Positions 1-12,100 of a stretch of 64,000 nucleotides of DNA are shown piece by piece. Under the pieces are notes generated by a model. It did not search any database and had not been told where the DNA came from. It worked only from the letters and a program-made list of their open reading frames with translations. The position numbers were made by a program, and so were the translations under genes. Position 1 is the stretch's first letter. Every line of letters starts with the position of its first letter. The DNA comes from Prorocentrum cordatum (Eukaryota > Sar > Dinophyceae > Prorocentrales > Prorocentraceae): contig CAUYUJ010020700.1 of the NCBI GenBank assembly GCA_963575745.1, forward strand, positions 62,001 to 126,000, in the 5' to 3' direction.

Positions 1-95
1 GAGCAGGAGCAGGAGCAGGAGGAGCAGGAGGAGCAGGAGGAAGAGGAGGAGGAGGAAAACGAGGAGGAGGAGGAGGAGCAGGAGGAGCAGAAGGC
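1..95. repeat. GAG/GAGCAG purine microsatellite
   Basis: Uninterrupted purine-rich run made of GAG, GAGCAG and GAGGAGG units at the left window edge. Its left end is cut off by the window. No coding signal is seen. Confidence 0.9.
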
Positions 96-219
96 CGGCG
101 ATGTGGATCCATGATCAATGTGTGTTTATTGGCCCTCTGTCGGCCTCTCGGGACCTCCGAAAGGTCCTCACGATGCCTCCAGATGAGAAGCACCCAGACT
201 TCTGACGTAGTTCTTCTGC

Positions 220-350
220 TCCTTCCTCCAGTTCAGCGTTCCCTCTACATCGTTCCCTCTACATCCTCCTCCTTGACATCGTTCCCTTTACATCGTTCCC
301 TTTACATCGGTCTGCTCATTCCTCCAGTTCAGCGTTCCCTCTACATCCTG
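220..350. repeat. 15-bp CGTTCCCTCTACATC repeats
   Basis: About six degenerate copies of CGTTCCCTCTACATC. A longer unit beginning CCTCCAGTTCAGCG occurs twice, near 228 and 320. The open frame at 111-506 is a by-product. From 350 to 1060 I see no gene. Confidence 0.75.
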
Positions 351-689
351 AGATCTCGATGCAAGTTTTTGGCCCTTTGGCCACCAAAGAGGCTGTCCCA
401 GCCGTTCTGCGTGTCCCGTCGCACGGCCTTCTGTTCGGACCAAGGAGCCGCAGGGATGGTGGCTCTGTCGGCGACTGAGGCCTTTGCAATTCAGCGGGCC
501 CTCTAGAGATCCCTGCGGGGGCGGAAAAGAAGAGAGTCCAGGGTGAAAGACTGGTTCCCAGGAAGGGGACGAAAGGTCTTGGGGGCCATGTAGGTGATAG
601 ACAAAATAACCATGACAACAATTGTGCGCGCGGGAGCGCGCGCGGAGGAGGAGGGAAGCAGGAGGGAGGCGAGGACGAGGAGGGACGCA

Positions 690-870
690 CGGGTGTCCAC
701 CGTTCGGACGGTTCGGACGTTGCAGTTGGTTGAGTTCGGTCGGTCTGGTTCGGTCGGTCGGTAGTTGCGCCGCTGTGCTCTTCTAGGCTGCTGTCGGTCC
801 CTCTGTTTCGGTTGGTTCCGGTTTCGCTGTCGATTCGGTCGGTTTCGGTTCTGCTGACGCCGTGGACGTT
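690..870. repeat. GGTTCGGTCGGT-rich dispersed repeat, copy 1
   Basis: Degenerate TTCGGTCGG units followed by a TTCGGTT-CTGCTG-CGCCGTGG stretch. A second copy with the same order of motifs lies at 14990-15300, which suggests a dispersed element. Boundaries are not defined. Confidence 0.5.
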
Positions 871-1060
871 CGTAGGACGGGCATCGAGGATCGAGGATCG
901 TTGCTGTCGTCGTTCCTCCCTCCCTCCCCGTTCCCTCCTCCCTGTTGCCCCATTCCCCGTGGCGCCGCCTGCAGGGCCTCTCTCCGTCTCTCCTCTTGCT
1001 GCCTCCCCTCCCCGACCTCCTGGGCGCCTCGTGGGCGCCTTGGGCGCCTCTTGGGCGCCT

Positions 1061-1815
1061 CGTGCGCAACACACAGCTTGCACCACATGGCTTGCAACAC
1101 ATATCTTGCCCAAGTTTTCACCGCATTGTTTGCACAAGTTTGCATCGCTTATTTTGCACCACATAGATTGCACCACCTAGCTTGCACCATACAGCTTACG
1201 CCACGTTTACTACACTGCATATCTCGCCCCACACAGCCTACACCACATGACGTGCACCGCATGGCTTGTACCACATAGCTTGCACCACATAGCTTACACT
1301 GTATAGTTTGCACCACATAGCTTGCACTGCATGGTTTGCACCACATAGAGTGCACGGCTTAGCTTGCACCGCATAACCGATGCACACGACTTAGATGTGA
1401 TTTAAAAGTTGCCACAGCGTAATTTGCACCTCACAGCTCGCACCACACAGCTTGCACGGCAAAGCGTGCACCACACAGTTGACACCACAGTTTGCAGAAG
1501 TTTTTACCGCATAGGTTGCACAAGCTTTCACCACATAGCCTGCACCACAGCTCTCGCCGCGTAGCTTGCACCGCGTAGACTGCACCATGTAGCTTTCGCC
1601 ACATACACTGCACCGCGTAGATTGCAACACACAGCCTAATCTGCATGACTTGCACAGCACGGCATGCACTAGCCAGCTTGAACCACATAGCTTGTACCGC
1701 ATAGATTGCACCACGTAGCTTGCACAACATAGTTTGCAACACAGAGCTGATACATTATAGCTTGCTCCACATAGCTTGCACCACGCATCTTGTCGCAAAT
1801 AGCTTACACACCCGG
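1061..1815. repeat. 15-bp satellite, unit GCTTGCACCACATAG
   Basis: About fifty diverged 15-bp units related to GCTTGCACCACATAG. Because 15 is a multiple of three, the minus strand stays open over long distances as Cys/Trp/Val/Gln-rich pentapeptide repeats (for example 1391-2218 minus). I regard these as artefacts. Units near 1240-1350 are most alike; both ends decay gradually. Confidence 0.9.
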
Positions 1816-3397
1816 AGTACAAGATGTCACTGTTTGGGGTCACGCTGGCAAACGTCGACCTCATCCTGGGGACGAGTCTTTCGTCCCAGATTGATTTGGA
1901 CGATTCCGCATCCCGAAAAGTTGTTTCCGGAAACCGAAAGCGGCTAAACACATCAGCCTTGTCTTTCTCAAGGCAGTGGAGGTCTGGGCCCTGCTGCCCC
2001 CGCACCTCAGCGGGACGCCGCAGAACGGCGCGACCACACCACCAGGAGGACCCTCTCTGACTCCTCGCGATGGTGGTGGTCGTGTCTACCGCTCGAAGGA
2101 AAGCGGTTCTAAGGAACCGGCTCCTGGACCCCAGGTCTGTCCTGGGCACCAGCTCTTCACGTTGTGTCACGTGTTGCGCTCCCGGGGCGCGTGGAGGGCC
2201 CAGGGGGCACGAAGGCACGGCGCAAAACCTCTAGGACCCGGTTCCCTCAGGACTTGCTTCTCTCATGTTCAGCGCCGCCTTTCCATCATTCCAGCCCTTT
2301 TCATCATTCCAGCCCCCCTGCGCCGCCAAGGGCGCGATTCGGCCACCACGGCCGCGACCCCTCGGGGGTCCGCCACAAGGAGGGCCGGCACCAGGCGAGA
2401 GAGGCCGGTGACCCTCCCACGTCCGGGTCGTCCGGCCGGGCAGTGACAAGGGGTCACCACCCGGGGGATCACCAGCTCCTCCTGGAAATCGAGCTTCCAG
2501 GCTCGAAGCTCGAGGAGGTGCTTGGGACGTTTGGGATCGCGTTGGAAGGCTCCGGGGTGTTTTGGGGGGCCCTCTTCCTGGAGGACATACCCGTTTCTTC
2601 AAGAAAGTGGCGATTCCCCTAGTCGTGACCCACTTTGGCAGTGCCCCAAGGTGCGGGGTGAGGATCTCTGTCGGCTGCACGCCAGGAGTTGGCCTTCGCC
2701 AGAGTGACCCTTCGCAGGCGATTCCTCGCCCTGGATCCCGGAGCTCCTTCCCCAGAAATTCGCAGTTCACAAAAGATAGGACAAATCCCCAGGTGGCTCT
2801 TCGGACGCACCCCCATTGAGGGTGGACCCCTCCCAAGCTATACCCCCGAGTTGGGCGCCGAACTATGTGGCCAGTCGAAAGGCCCGCGAGGTGCTAGATC
2901 GGGGATTGAGGTCGCCATGCCTCTTGATAACCTTTGGTCGGAAATTGGAACAAAGGCATTCCAGTGGCGGGCTGTTTTTCAATCTCAGGACTTTTTGAGG
3001 GTCGGGGACGATGTCATTGTGGTGTGATGCATACTTGGTTGAATGTGTTTCCTGGGGGAAAACGACACATATATACACCAGGGTCTCGTATATACCAGGA
3101 TCAGCTTTCCTCTGCAAATTCCAGTGCAGGGACGGAAACAGCGTCGGTGTATGGAATTCGGTTCCCTACTTGGTGCGTACCGACGGGTTCCCCCGGTCAC
3201 TGTATGCGATGCGCCAGCAGCGGCATGCGCGCTTGGGTTTATCCCGCCCGCGCTCGCCTCAATAAGTGCGCCACGTGCCTTTTCTGCCGAGGACCACCTC
3301 ATGCGTGTAGCCGAGGCATGAAGACATTCGAGATTCGTAGATCGAGGTTCACAAACATTAGCTTCGGTTGCAAATCATGGGAGCCTGGTATATCCCC
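1816..3397. other. Anonymous stretch, no gene recognised
   Basis: Mixed-composition DNA with overlapping open frames of 60-200 codons on both strands. None gives a recognisable domain or shows consistent third-position GC bias. Two short TATA-like runs at 3070-3095 are the only low-complexity feature. Confidence 0.5.
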
Positions 3398-3560
3398 TTG
3401 ATTCTGTCTTTTGCGTCGATTCGCATCGAGTAGCGCCTGGGCGTCGATTTAGCGCCGATGTAGCGTCGGTTAGTGTCGATTCGCGTCGATTTAGCGTCGA
3501 TTAGCGTCGATGTAGCGTTGATAAGCGTCGATTTAGCGTCCAGTCGCGTCGATTCACAAG
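3398..3560. repeat. GCGTCGATTTA degenerate tandem repeat
   Basis: About a dozen imperfect units of GCGTCGATT(T)A, 11-15 bp apart, spelling alternating GTCGAT/TTCGCGTCG motifs. The open frame on the minus strand (3358-3873) is a by-product of it. Confidence 0.8.
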
Positions 3561-3984
3561 AGCCGACAGGATGGTATGGGAGGCTCCCATGAGTTGCCAC
3601 CGAAGAGGGCATGAAGACATTCGAGGTTCGGGGATCGAGGTTTACAATCATTTGCACAGATTGTTCGACGACGTGGGACGCGTTGCAGCTCTCGGGGGCC
3701 TCCAGAGCGAAGGCCTCCTGGAGGTCAGCAGGGACTTTCGGAGGCCTCTGGGGACCGAGGTTCGAGGGTCGAGCTTCAAATATGGTTATTGTTTTTCTTA
3801 CTTGTTCTCCTTGAGCTTGCACGGGGTTTTTCGTCGCCATAGCTGGACTCTCCGAATGGTCGCCGGAACGCACCCTGGCAGAGCTCTGGAAGCCGATCTG
3901 GAGCGGAGGATCAGGTCTCCGGTTTCTTCGAAGGTCTTCTGTGGAAGAAGGGAGCGAAAGAGGAATCTCAATGCGGTTCGAATG

Positions 3985-4235
3985 TTATGAATGTTTGTTG
4001 TTCGTATTTGTTGTTGTTGGTGGTGTTATTATTGTTGTTGTTGTCGTTGTTGTTGTTGTGGTAGCTGTTGTTGTTATTGTTGGTGTTGTTGGTGTTGTTG
4101 GTGTTGTTGTTGTTGGTGGTGTTGGTATTTTTCGTGTTGTTCGTTTTGTTGGTGTTGTTGTTGGTGTTGTTGATGGTGGTGGTATCGTCGTCGTCATCGT
4201 CGTCGTCGTCGTTGTTGTTGTTAGACTCTCATTTC
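3985..4235. repeat. GTT/TTG microsatellite
   Basis: Interrupted GTT repeats ending in GTCGTC and GTTGTTG. They are open in several frames (poly-Val, poly-Cys or poly-Thr), which is typical of triplet repeats and not evidence of a protein. Confidence 0.9.
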
Positions 4236-4674
4236 TGAAAAATGATGATTGATGATCCCCCCGTCCGGTGCACATAGTTTTTTCCGATTGAAGTGCCCTT
4301 CCCCGGGCTCGTACCCTGTTTTTTTATCAGGGGAAAGTCTTGAGGGTCAAACTGTGTCGTTGGCTCCCGGTTTACAACAACAGCGGCTCCCGCCTGAGAC
4401 AATCTCACAATTTAGCCAGGACCCCCGCTCCCGCCCGAGACTTCCTCGCGTGTTATTCAGGAATCGCACTCTCGCTTGGGACTTCCTTAGAATTTATTTT
4501 CCCGGCGCTCTGGAGTCGCGCTCTCGCTGGAGACTTGCTTGCTTTACTGAAGAATAGCGCCCTTGCGTTAGAATTTCTCACAATTTACTCAAGCGCCGTG
4601 CTCCCGACACCCAGGCACCCAGTAGTCGCGCTCACGCTTAGGACTCCCTCACAGATTACAACGGAATCGGGATC

Positions 4675-5240
4675 TCGCTGCCCTTCGTGGTCCCGTTGCA
4701 GCCCTTCGTGGCCCCCTCGCTTTGTTTCGTGGCCCCGTTGCGGCCCTTCGTGGCCCCCTCGCTGCCCTTCGTGGCCACGTTGCAGCACCTCGTGGCCTCC
4801 TCGCTGCCCTTCGTGGCCCCGTTGCAGTCATTCGTGGCCCCCTCGCTTTGTTTCGTGGCCCCATTGCAGCCCTTCGTGGCCCCCTCGCTGCCCTTCGTGG
4901 CCCCGTCGCAGCCCTTCGTGGCCCCGTTGCAGCCCTTCGTGGCCCCCTCGCTGCCTTCATGGCCCCGTTGCATCCCTTCGTGGCCCCCTTGCTGCCCTTC
5001 GTGGCCCCATATATGTATGCCCTTCGTGGCCCCCGCTCGTTCGCGCCTGTGGTGGCCCCACATGCATCTGTCCTACGTGGCCCAGTTGCCACCCTCAGTG
5101 GCCCCATCGTTGCCTTTTGTGGTCCTGCATTATCTGCCCTTCGTGCCCCCCCCCGCTCCTCTGCACTCTTCGTGGCCTCATACGCATTCCCTTCGTGTCC
5201 CCGGTGTTGTCCTTCGTGGCCTACTTCGTGTCCTTGTGGC
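4675..5240. repeat. 21-bp satellite, unit CCCTTCGTGGCCCCCTCGCTG
   Basis: About 25 units of 21-22 bp alternating between a version ending CTCGCTG and one ending GTTGCAG, so a 42-bp higher-order unit is likely. A 21-bp period keeps all six frames open and explains the overlapping 280-420-codon frames on both strands. Followed at 5265-5340 by a CGT/GTC microsatellite. Confidence 0.9.
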
Positions 5241-5264
5241 CCTGCTGTCGTCCTCTTTCGCTCT

Positions 5265-5340
5265 CGCTTTCGCGCTCGTCGTCGTCGCCGTCGTCGTCGC
5301 CGTCGTCGTCGACGTCGTCGTCGTCGCCGTCGTCGTGGTC
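5265..5340. repeat. GTC/CGTCGT microsatellite
   Basis: Tract of CGTCGTCGC units directly after the 21-bp satellite. Confidence 0.85.
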
Positions 5341-5829
5341 GGTCCCCTGTCCGTCCCTCTGGGGGTCGTGTCGACGGTCCGCGGCCGCCCCGCCGATCAG
5401 CGCTGCCGCTGGCCAGGCCGACGGTCCGCGGCCGCCCCGCCGCTTGCCGGGGCCCGGCCTGCAGGGAGGAAAGGTATACCCCCCAAAAGGGGTTCGATCG
5501 AAAACGAAGAGGGCGGGTATCGAGGGTTTGGGAAATAGGCGTTATTGGACATTCGAGCAAATAAGGGCGAACAGTCTTAAAATGATTGTTGTTGTTGTTG
5601 TTGTTGGATGACGCCTTGACAGGGGCCCCGTGCACGCCCCCCCGCGCAACGCATCGCATTGCAACAAAGGTTGACGGCGTCACATTCACTGGCCGAGGCT
5701 CCCCCTTCCGCGGCTTGACTCTCATCCACAATGTTGGTCGCAATTCGCAGTGACGGGGCCCGTCCGCCTGCTCTCGCGACAGAGGTGGCACAGCGTCGGC
5801 GAAGGGAAAAGTGTGTGTGTGTGCCTAGA

Positions 5830-6022
5830 TGGTGTCGGAGTCGATGGGGTCGGATGATCGCGCCGCATCGCCGATGTATTGCCGATGCGGCTCACGTCGA
5901 CGTCGCCGCTGCATCGCCCACGTCGTTGATGCATCGCCAGTGTATCGCTGATGCATCGCCGATGCATCGTCGATATATCGGCGATGCGGCGCGATCCTCC
6001 GACCCCATCTACTCCGACCCCA
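5830..6022. mobile_element. Foldback (MITE-like) element, copy A
   Basis: The first and last ~43 bp are near-perfect inverted repeats (about three mismatches): the left arm reads TCGGAGTCGATGGGGTCGG and the right arm is its complement ending CCCCATCTACTCCGA. The interior consists of GATGCATCGCC-type units in both orientations. No coding capacity. Copies B (26604-26815) and C (60874-61080) share arms and interior design. Similarity may extend right to about 6040. Confidence 0.8.
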
Positions 6023-6039
6023 CTGAGGAGGCGTCTATG

Positions 6040-9000
6040 GAGATGTTTTGACAGTTTGTTCTTGGCGGGTGAAAGATGTACGTAGGAGGTTCGAGATTCG
6101 CGGCTGAATGTGTTCTGCCTTCTCTTGGCTCCAGGCTTCCCGTCGCCATGGTTGGACATTTGTACGTCACAGCTGCTGCCAGACTCTCGGGCGATGTCGG
6201 ACTTGGAGGAGGGGCCCGGAGGAGGAGCGCATGCTTTCCCACACACCCTTTGCGCTCTACGTCATCAGAGCTCATCTCCCCATCTCCCCCCCCCCCCCTC
6301 GCGGTCCCATCATCCCCCCCGTCGCCATCCCCTTCGCTCCACACTTCTTCTCTCCCACCCCACCCCCCCTCCTTGCGAGGGCAGGAGAGCGCGGGGAGAG
6401 AGCAGAAGGGGTGGAGAGGGGGGGGTCTGGAGGGAGGTGGAACACAGGGGGTGGAAGAGGATCTGCGCTCAGGGCCCCGCCCCGGAAGGCCTCGATGCTA
6501 TGTACCGCACTCAACAAGATCTTCGAAAACACCGAGATGTACTGCACGCACAAGGGCGACGATGAGCTCCAGCGCCGTATCTATCCAAGGGCCGATGCCA
6601 GTCCTCGACCTGGAAGGGCTTATAACGCATGCTTTCGAAGCAATGCCTCTGTTTGGGGATTGGATCTCTTCATTGCTTTCACGAAGCTTCAGACGATGCC
6701 AGGTGGCTCTTGCGTGGGTGGGCCGCATATATAGGTACTTTGCCAGTCCCTTCCCGATTCCCCAGCCGGGAATTGCGCTCTCGCTGTAGTAGAATTGGCC
6801 ACAACTCTTAGCTAGGAGAGGTGCTCCAGTCTGAAGGAAATGGAGCCTGAGGGAAAAATAACTGGATTTGTGTTGCCGTTTCCGAGCTCTTCTGGGTCTT
6901 TCTTCGGGCCTTAGGATCGGGAGAAGACGATTCGGGCTGCAAAACCCGTCAAGGTGAGGCCCTGGTGGTCAAAGACCAATCTTTCTGAGACCCTTCACCC
7001 AGCGATCGACTTTTTGTTCTTACCCCCGTTTCAACCCCCAACTCTCGGCGGCAGGTGGTTGGAGCAGAAGAAGGACTATAGCGACACGTCGATCGCCTGT
7101 GGTCTCTCATGTTGAAGAGTTGAGAGGGATGGGTCAATCTCGGGGCTCACAGCGGGCGCCTCGCTTTCAGCGCTGGCTACACTCCCAGCCTGGGATAGTG
7201 CTCTCGCCCGCATCGTTGTCGGCGTGCCGTACTCGGCTCGATTCTAGTTATGTTGCGTTCCACGACGAGTCCCAGTCGGACGATGAGGCAGTTGCGGTGT
7301 GTGAGCTTTCCTGTCCGATCTCAGCGATCCCCCTCTTCTGGCTCCTGGCCGCCCCCCTCGCACTCTCTCCGCAGAAATCACCTGCGCACCACTATGCCTG
7401 GCCTGGGCCATCGTGGGCTCTGAGGATGGCGTGCTGGGGGTGGGGGAGGAGGAGGAGGAGGAGGAGGAGGAGGAGGAGGAGGAGGAGGAGGAGGAGGAGG
7501 AGGAAGGTGGGCCCTGAGGATGGAGGGTCCTGGCCTCGGCTGGCCGAGCGCACGCACCATCGAGGTCGGGACCTTCTGCGTGCGCCCCCCCCCCTCCACG
7601 TATCCCATCTCCGTGTGCTCCTGGAGCCCTGGCCCACTCGCGCGGGCCCTTACCTTCGGCTGCTGCCCGCCGCTCGGAGGGAGGGGAAGCCGGCACCGCC
7701 AGCGGGCCGCCTCTCCATCGAGAAGATCCACAGGGCTTCCAGAGCAGCATCTAGTGGATATGTCTCGAGCTGGACGCCGCGAAACAGCCGGGGGGGGCGC
7801 TCCGTTGGGAGGAAACCCCGCGGCTCCTCGCGGTTGGCGGTGGTGTCGTCGTCGCGTAACGAGGGAGCGAAATATGGGGGATGATGTGTGTACCCTTCGC
7901 GCGCCGTAATTAGGGGTCTAAAAGGGGGCCCTCGCGGGCCCAGGAGGAACATGAAAGGTGTATGTTTCTTCACCCCCCCCCCCCCTAATTCATCGCCTTC
8001 CAATTAAGCAACGCCCAATGGTGGTGCTGCCCCTTCTGCGCCAGGGCCCCCGCGCCGCCGAGACGAGACGCGGCAGTGGCCATATCGCCCCCTCGCGAGG
8101 GGGTGGGGCCCGCGGGCGTCGACGACGTGATCATGAACGAGAACTGCAAGGCCGCGTACGTCCACGTGGGGGCCGCGGGGAGCAAACTCGAGGCCGGGTG
8201 CGAGGGGAATCGGGGCGGGGGGGGACAGGCCACGGGGGTTGGGGACTGGAGGACCGGGAGGGTCGGGATGGATATGTTTTTCTTCTTCGGTGAACCCGTG
8301 ACGTCCGTTACGGGGGACCCCCCCTACGGTACCGAACGTACCTGGGGTGAATGCTGGGTCTCCCACAGGCACGGCGCGGTGCTCACAGGCATGTTGTGGT
8401 GCTGACAGGCATGCTTTGGTGCTCACAAGCATGCTATGGCGCTCGCTGGCCCGACCCTCACCCCCCGCAGGCGTACTTGGGGGAATCGCTACACAATCCC
8501 ATGGAGAATGGAGAAGACAGGGACGACAATGAACATTGACGCAGGTCGGGGGGCTGAGGTGGCTGGCCCAGCACTGGTTCTGGCCAGCAGAAGAAAGGAG
8601 ACTGGAGACCTCGCTGCCACGGTTGAAAGCGGTCCGAAATTTGGTCAGTTTCGACCTGGAGGGGTCCAGGGACAAATTTTGAGCGGATTTATCTCCGTCA
8701 TTCCTTTTTGGAACATTTTCTCAGAGCCCATCCAAGGCAGACCCTCTGGCCGCTTTCAAGGCGAACCGCGGCCCCTGCGCCTTTGAACAGAGTACATGTT
8801 CTGTGTCGCGACGTTGTCCACTCGGGGCAAACGTCACTTTCCCAAGATTGGCAGCTGTCTGTTTTGGATTTCGTCCTGGCCCAGATTGCTCCTGTAGTTC
8901 TTCTCAGTTTTCTCGGTCCTGGGGCCAGTTCAAAACACAGTTCGGGGCGAACAGCCGGGGAGATCCCTGGGGGTCCGAAACCCATTCTTCATGACCTCTT

Positions 9001-9413
9001 TCCTTCATGGCAAGGTGGGGGCAGGATAGGACAGGTCGTCGTTGCCAGCCGTCGTTTTCGCCGCGGTCATCTTCGCTGCGGTCGTCCTCGCCTCGTCGTC
9101 TTCGCCTGGTCGTGTCCGCCCTGTCGCCTGCGCCAGATCATCTTCGCCGCAGTCGTCTGAGTCCACGTTCGTTTACGTCCCATCGTCTTCGCACGAGGGT
9201 TTGTCTGACCCGCCCCCCGCCCTTCAGGGTCCGCCCGCCAGACCCGCCCGTCAGGGTCCGCCCGCGCGACCCGCCTGTTAGGGCCCGCCCGCCTGTTGCG
9301 CTCGGTAGGGCCCGCCCGCCCTAGCCGCTGGCAGGGTCCGCCTGGTCGCTTGCTTGCAAGCCCGGCTGCCCGCCGGCGAAGCCCACCCCAGCGAAGACGA
9401 CCGCCAGCGAAAG
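6040..9413. other. Anonymous stretch with short repeats, no gene recognised
   Basis: Open frames here are GC-driven and carry no recognisable domain. Contents: a pure C/T tract near 6285-6370, a (GGA)n run at 7435-7512, about four 27-bp units around CACAGGCATG at 8370-8445, and CCGCCCGCCAGACC-type repeats at 9200-9330. Confidence 0.5.
7435..7512. repeat. (GGA)n microsatellite
   Basis: About 24 nearly uninterrupted GAG/GGA triplets. Confidence 0.95.
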
Positions 9414-11430
9414 GCGAAAACTATCCCGGCGAAGGACCCAACCATATGAAGTTGTGGGTACCGCAATTGTGAATATCTTCTTCGGTGAAGCTCCCTATGG
9501 GGCTACGAAGCGATGCGCTGGGCGGGGGGTGAACGCATGCGGGTGGTAGCACTGGGGCCGTCGGTGAAGCTCCCTATGAGGCCACGAAACGCTGTACTGG
9601 GTGGGTGACAATGCCAAGTTGGGTGTGGGGGACGCATGCGGGCGGTCCCATTGAGGGCTTCGGTTGGGCTCCCTATGCGGGCCACGAAACGCTGTACTGG
9701 GTTGGTGACAATGCCAAATCGGGTGTGGGGGACGCATGCGGGCGGTCCCACTGGGGGCTTCGGTGGAGCTCCCTATGGGGCCACGAAGCGCTGTACTGGG
9801 TGGGTGACAATGCCAAATTGGGTGTGGGGGACGCATGCGGGCGGTCCCTCTGGAGGCTTCGGTGGAGCTCCCTGTGGGGGACGCATGCGGGTGGTCCCAC
9901 AGGGGGCTTCGGTGGAGCTCCCTATGGGGCCACGAATTGCTATACTGGGCAGGTGGGAATGCCAAATTTGGCATGGTGGGCGCACGCGGGCGGTCCCATC
10001 AGGGGCTTCGGTGGAGCTCCCTATGGGACCACGGAGCGCTGTGCTGGGTGGGTGGCAATGCCAGATCGGGTGTGGGGGACGCATGCGGGCTGTTCCACGG
10101 GGGACTTTGGTGGGGCTCCCTATGCGGGCCACGAAACGCTGTACTGGGTTGGTGACAATGCCAAGCTGGGTGTGGGGGACGCATGCGGGCGATCCTACTG
10201 GGGACTTTGGTGGAGCTCCCTATGAGGTCACGAAGCGCTGTACTGGGTGGGTGACAATGCCAAATTGGGCGTGGGGGGCGCATGCGGGCGGTCCCACTGG
10301 AGGCTTCGGTGGAGCTCCCTGTGGGGGACGCATGCGGGCGGTCCCATTAGGGGCTTCGGTGGAGCTCGCTATGGGGCAACGAAACGCTGTGCTGGGTGGG
10401 TGCAGAAGCCAAGTTGGGGGTGGGGTCCGCATGCGGGCGGTCCCACTGGGGGCTTCGGTGGAGCTCGGGGCCACGAAACGCTGTACTGGGTGGGTGGAAA
10501 TGCCAAATTGAGCTCATGCGTGCGGTCCCACAGGGGGCTTCGGTGGAGCTCCCTATGGGGCCACGAAACGCTGTAGTGGATGGGTGAACATGCCAAATTG
10601 AACGTGGGGGACGCATGCGGGCGGTCCCACTGGGGGCTTCGGTGGAGCTCCCTATGGGGCCACGAAACGTTGTACTGGGTGGGTGAAAATGTCAAATTGG
10701 GCGTGGGGGGCGCATGCGGGCCACGAAGCGCTGTGGTGGGTGGGTGAAAAACCAAATTGGGTGTGGGGGACGCATGCGGGCGGTCCCACTGGGAGCTTCG
10801 GTGGAGCTCCCTATGGGGCCACGAAGCGTTGTACTGGGTGGGTGACAATGCCAAGTTGGGGGTGGGGGACGCATGCGGGCGGTCCCACTGGGGGCTTCGG
10901 TGGATCTCCTTATGGGATCACGAAACGTGTGAGGGTTGTGCCACATTGGGGTGTGGGGGACGCATGCGGGCGGTGGCACTTGGGCGTTCGGTGGAGCTCT
11001 CTACGGGGCCACGAAACGTGTGAGGGGTGTGCTGAAATGGGGGTGGGGGGCGCATGCGGGCGGTGGCAGTGGGGCCTTCGGTGGAGCTCCCTATGGGGCC
11101 ACGAAACGTGTGAGCGGTGTGCCAAATTGGGTGTGGGGGACGCATGCGGGCGATGGCACTGGGGCCTTCGGTGGAGCTCCCGATGGGGTCACGAAACGTG
11201 TGAGGGGTGTGCTGAAGTGGGTTTGGGGGACGGACGTATGCGGGCGGTGGCACTGGGGCCTTCGGTGGAGCTCCCTATGGGGCCACGAAACGTGTGAGTG
11301 GTGTGCCAAATTGGGCGTGGGGGACGCATGCGGGCGGTGGAGAGGAGGAGGGGGAAGAGGAGGAGAAGAGGACAGGAACGCGGGGACCGCCTCTTAAAAA
11401 CGAGGACCCAACACCACAGGATGGTTGGGA
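9414..11430. repeat. 99-bp satellite array 1 with conserved flanks
   Basis: About 18-19 head-to-tail units of 99 bp, with landmarks GGCCACGAAGCGCTGTACTG, GACGCATGCGGGCGGT and GGGGGCTTCGGTGGAGCTCC. Because 99 is 33 codons, long frames stay open on both strands; I treat these as artefacts. The left flank (9414-9500) and right flank (about 11337-11430, a purine run then AACACCACAGGATGGTTGGG) recur around array 2, so the two arrays are copies of one larger unit. Confidence 0.92.
10915..11335. repeat. 90-bp variant sub-array inside array 1
   Basis: The last four to five units carry ACGAAACGTGTGAG and GGCGGTGGCACTGGGG in place of the usual sequence and are spaced 90 bp apart (ACGAAACGTG at 11011, 11101, 11191; the next at 11285 after a 4-bp insertion). 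The shortened period is still a multiple of three. This variant is absent from array 2. Confidence 0.85.
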
Positions 11431-12100
11431 ACAGTTGGTCGAAGACGACTCGTACCGGCTGCGGCGGACGGCTGGAGGATTTCGGCAACCAGGACTGGGT
11501 TCTTTGGCATTGTGGCTATCAGAATCCGTTTTGGACCCCAGGGGCCTCCAGGGAACAGGAGGAGGAGGTGGAGGAGGAGGAGGAGGAGAAGGACGGATGA
11601 TGGGTCACTGGGATGAGGATACGGCGGAGGAGGAGGCGTTGGAAGAGGAGGATCAGGAGCTCTGTGGAGGGAAAGAGGCGGATGGAGGTGACAGGTGGGG
11701 GGGGCGTATTCCCCCTCCGTTGCGTGTCCGCGACCTGAAGGCAAAGAGGAGGGAACGGGGGAGGCGGGCTCAGGAGGGGAACCATGGCTAATGCTAAGGT
11801 ATTGGCGGTGCATCGCCGATTCCGTGGTCTGGGCACAGGAGGGTCCGCGCACTCTATTGTTTGGCTCGATTGTTGCATGTCTCAATAATGTTTTGGGGCC
11901 TGTTCGGCGACAGCCGTGAGCCAGGATAGCCGCGAGTGCTGCAGGCGTGCGAAGGCAAAGCTGATCTGCCCCAGGCCGACCGTGTCAACCAAATTTGTCC
12001 AGCAGGCAGACCTCACGCGCAGCTGCGGTAGCCAACCTTTGTCTACCCATCCTAGCTATCACTTCACCTCTGTGTTATGGGCACTCCTTAGCAGGCGTTT
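11431..12100. other. Spacer between the two satellite arrays
   Basis: Unique-looking DNA with a GGAGGA purine run (11555-11600) and a short GGCGGTGCATCGCCGAT motif near 11806 that resembles the interior of the foldback elements. No gene seen. Confidence 0.5.
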
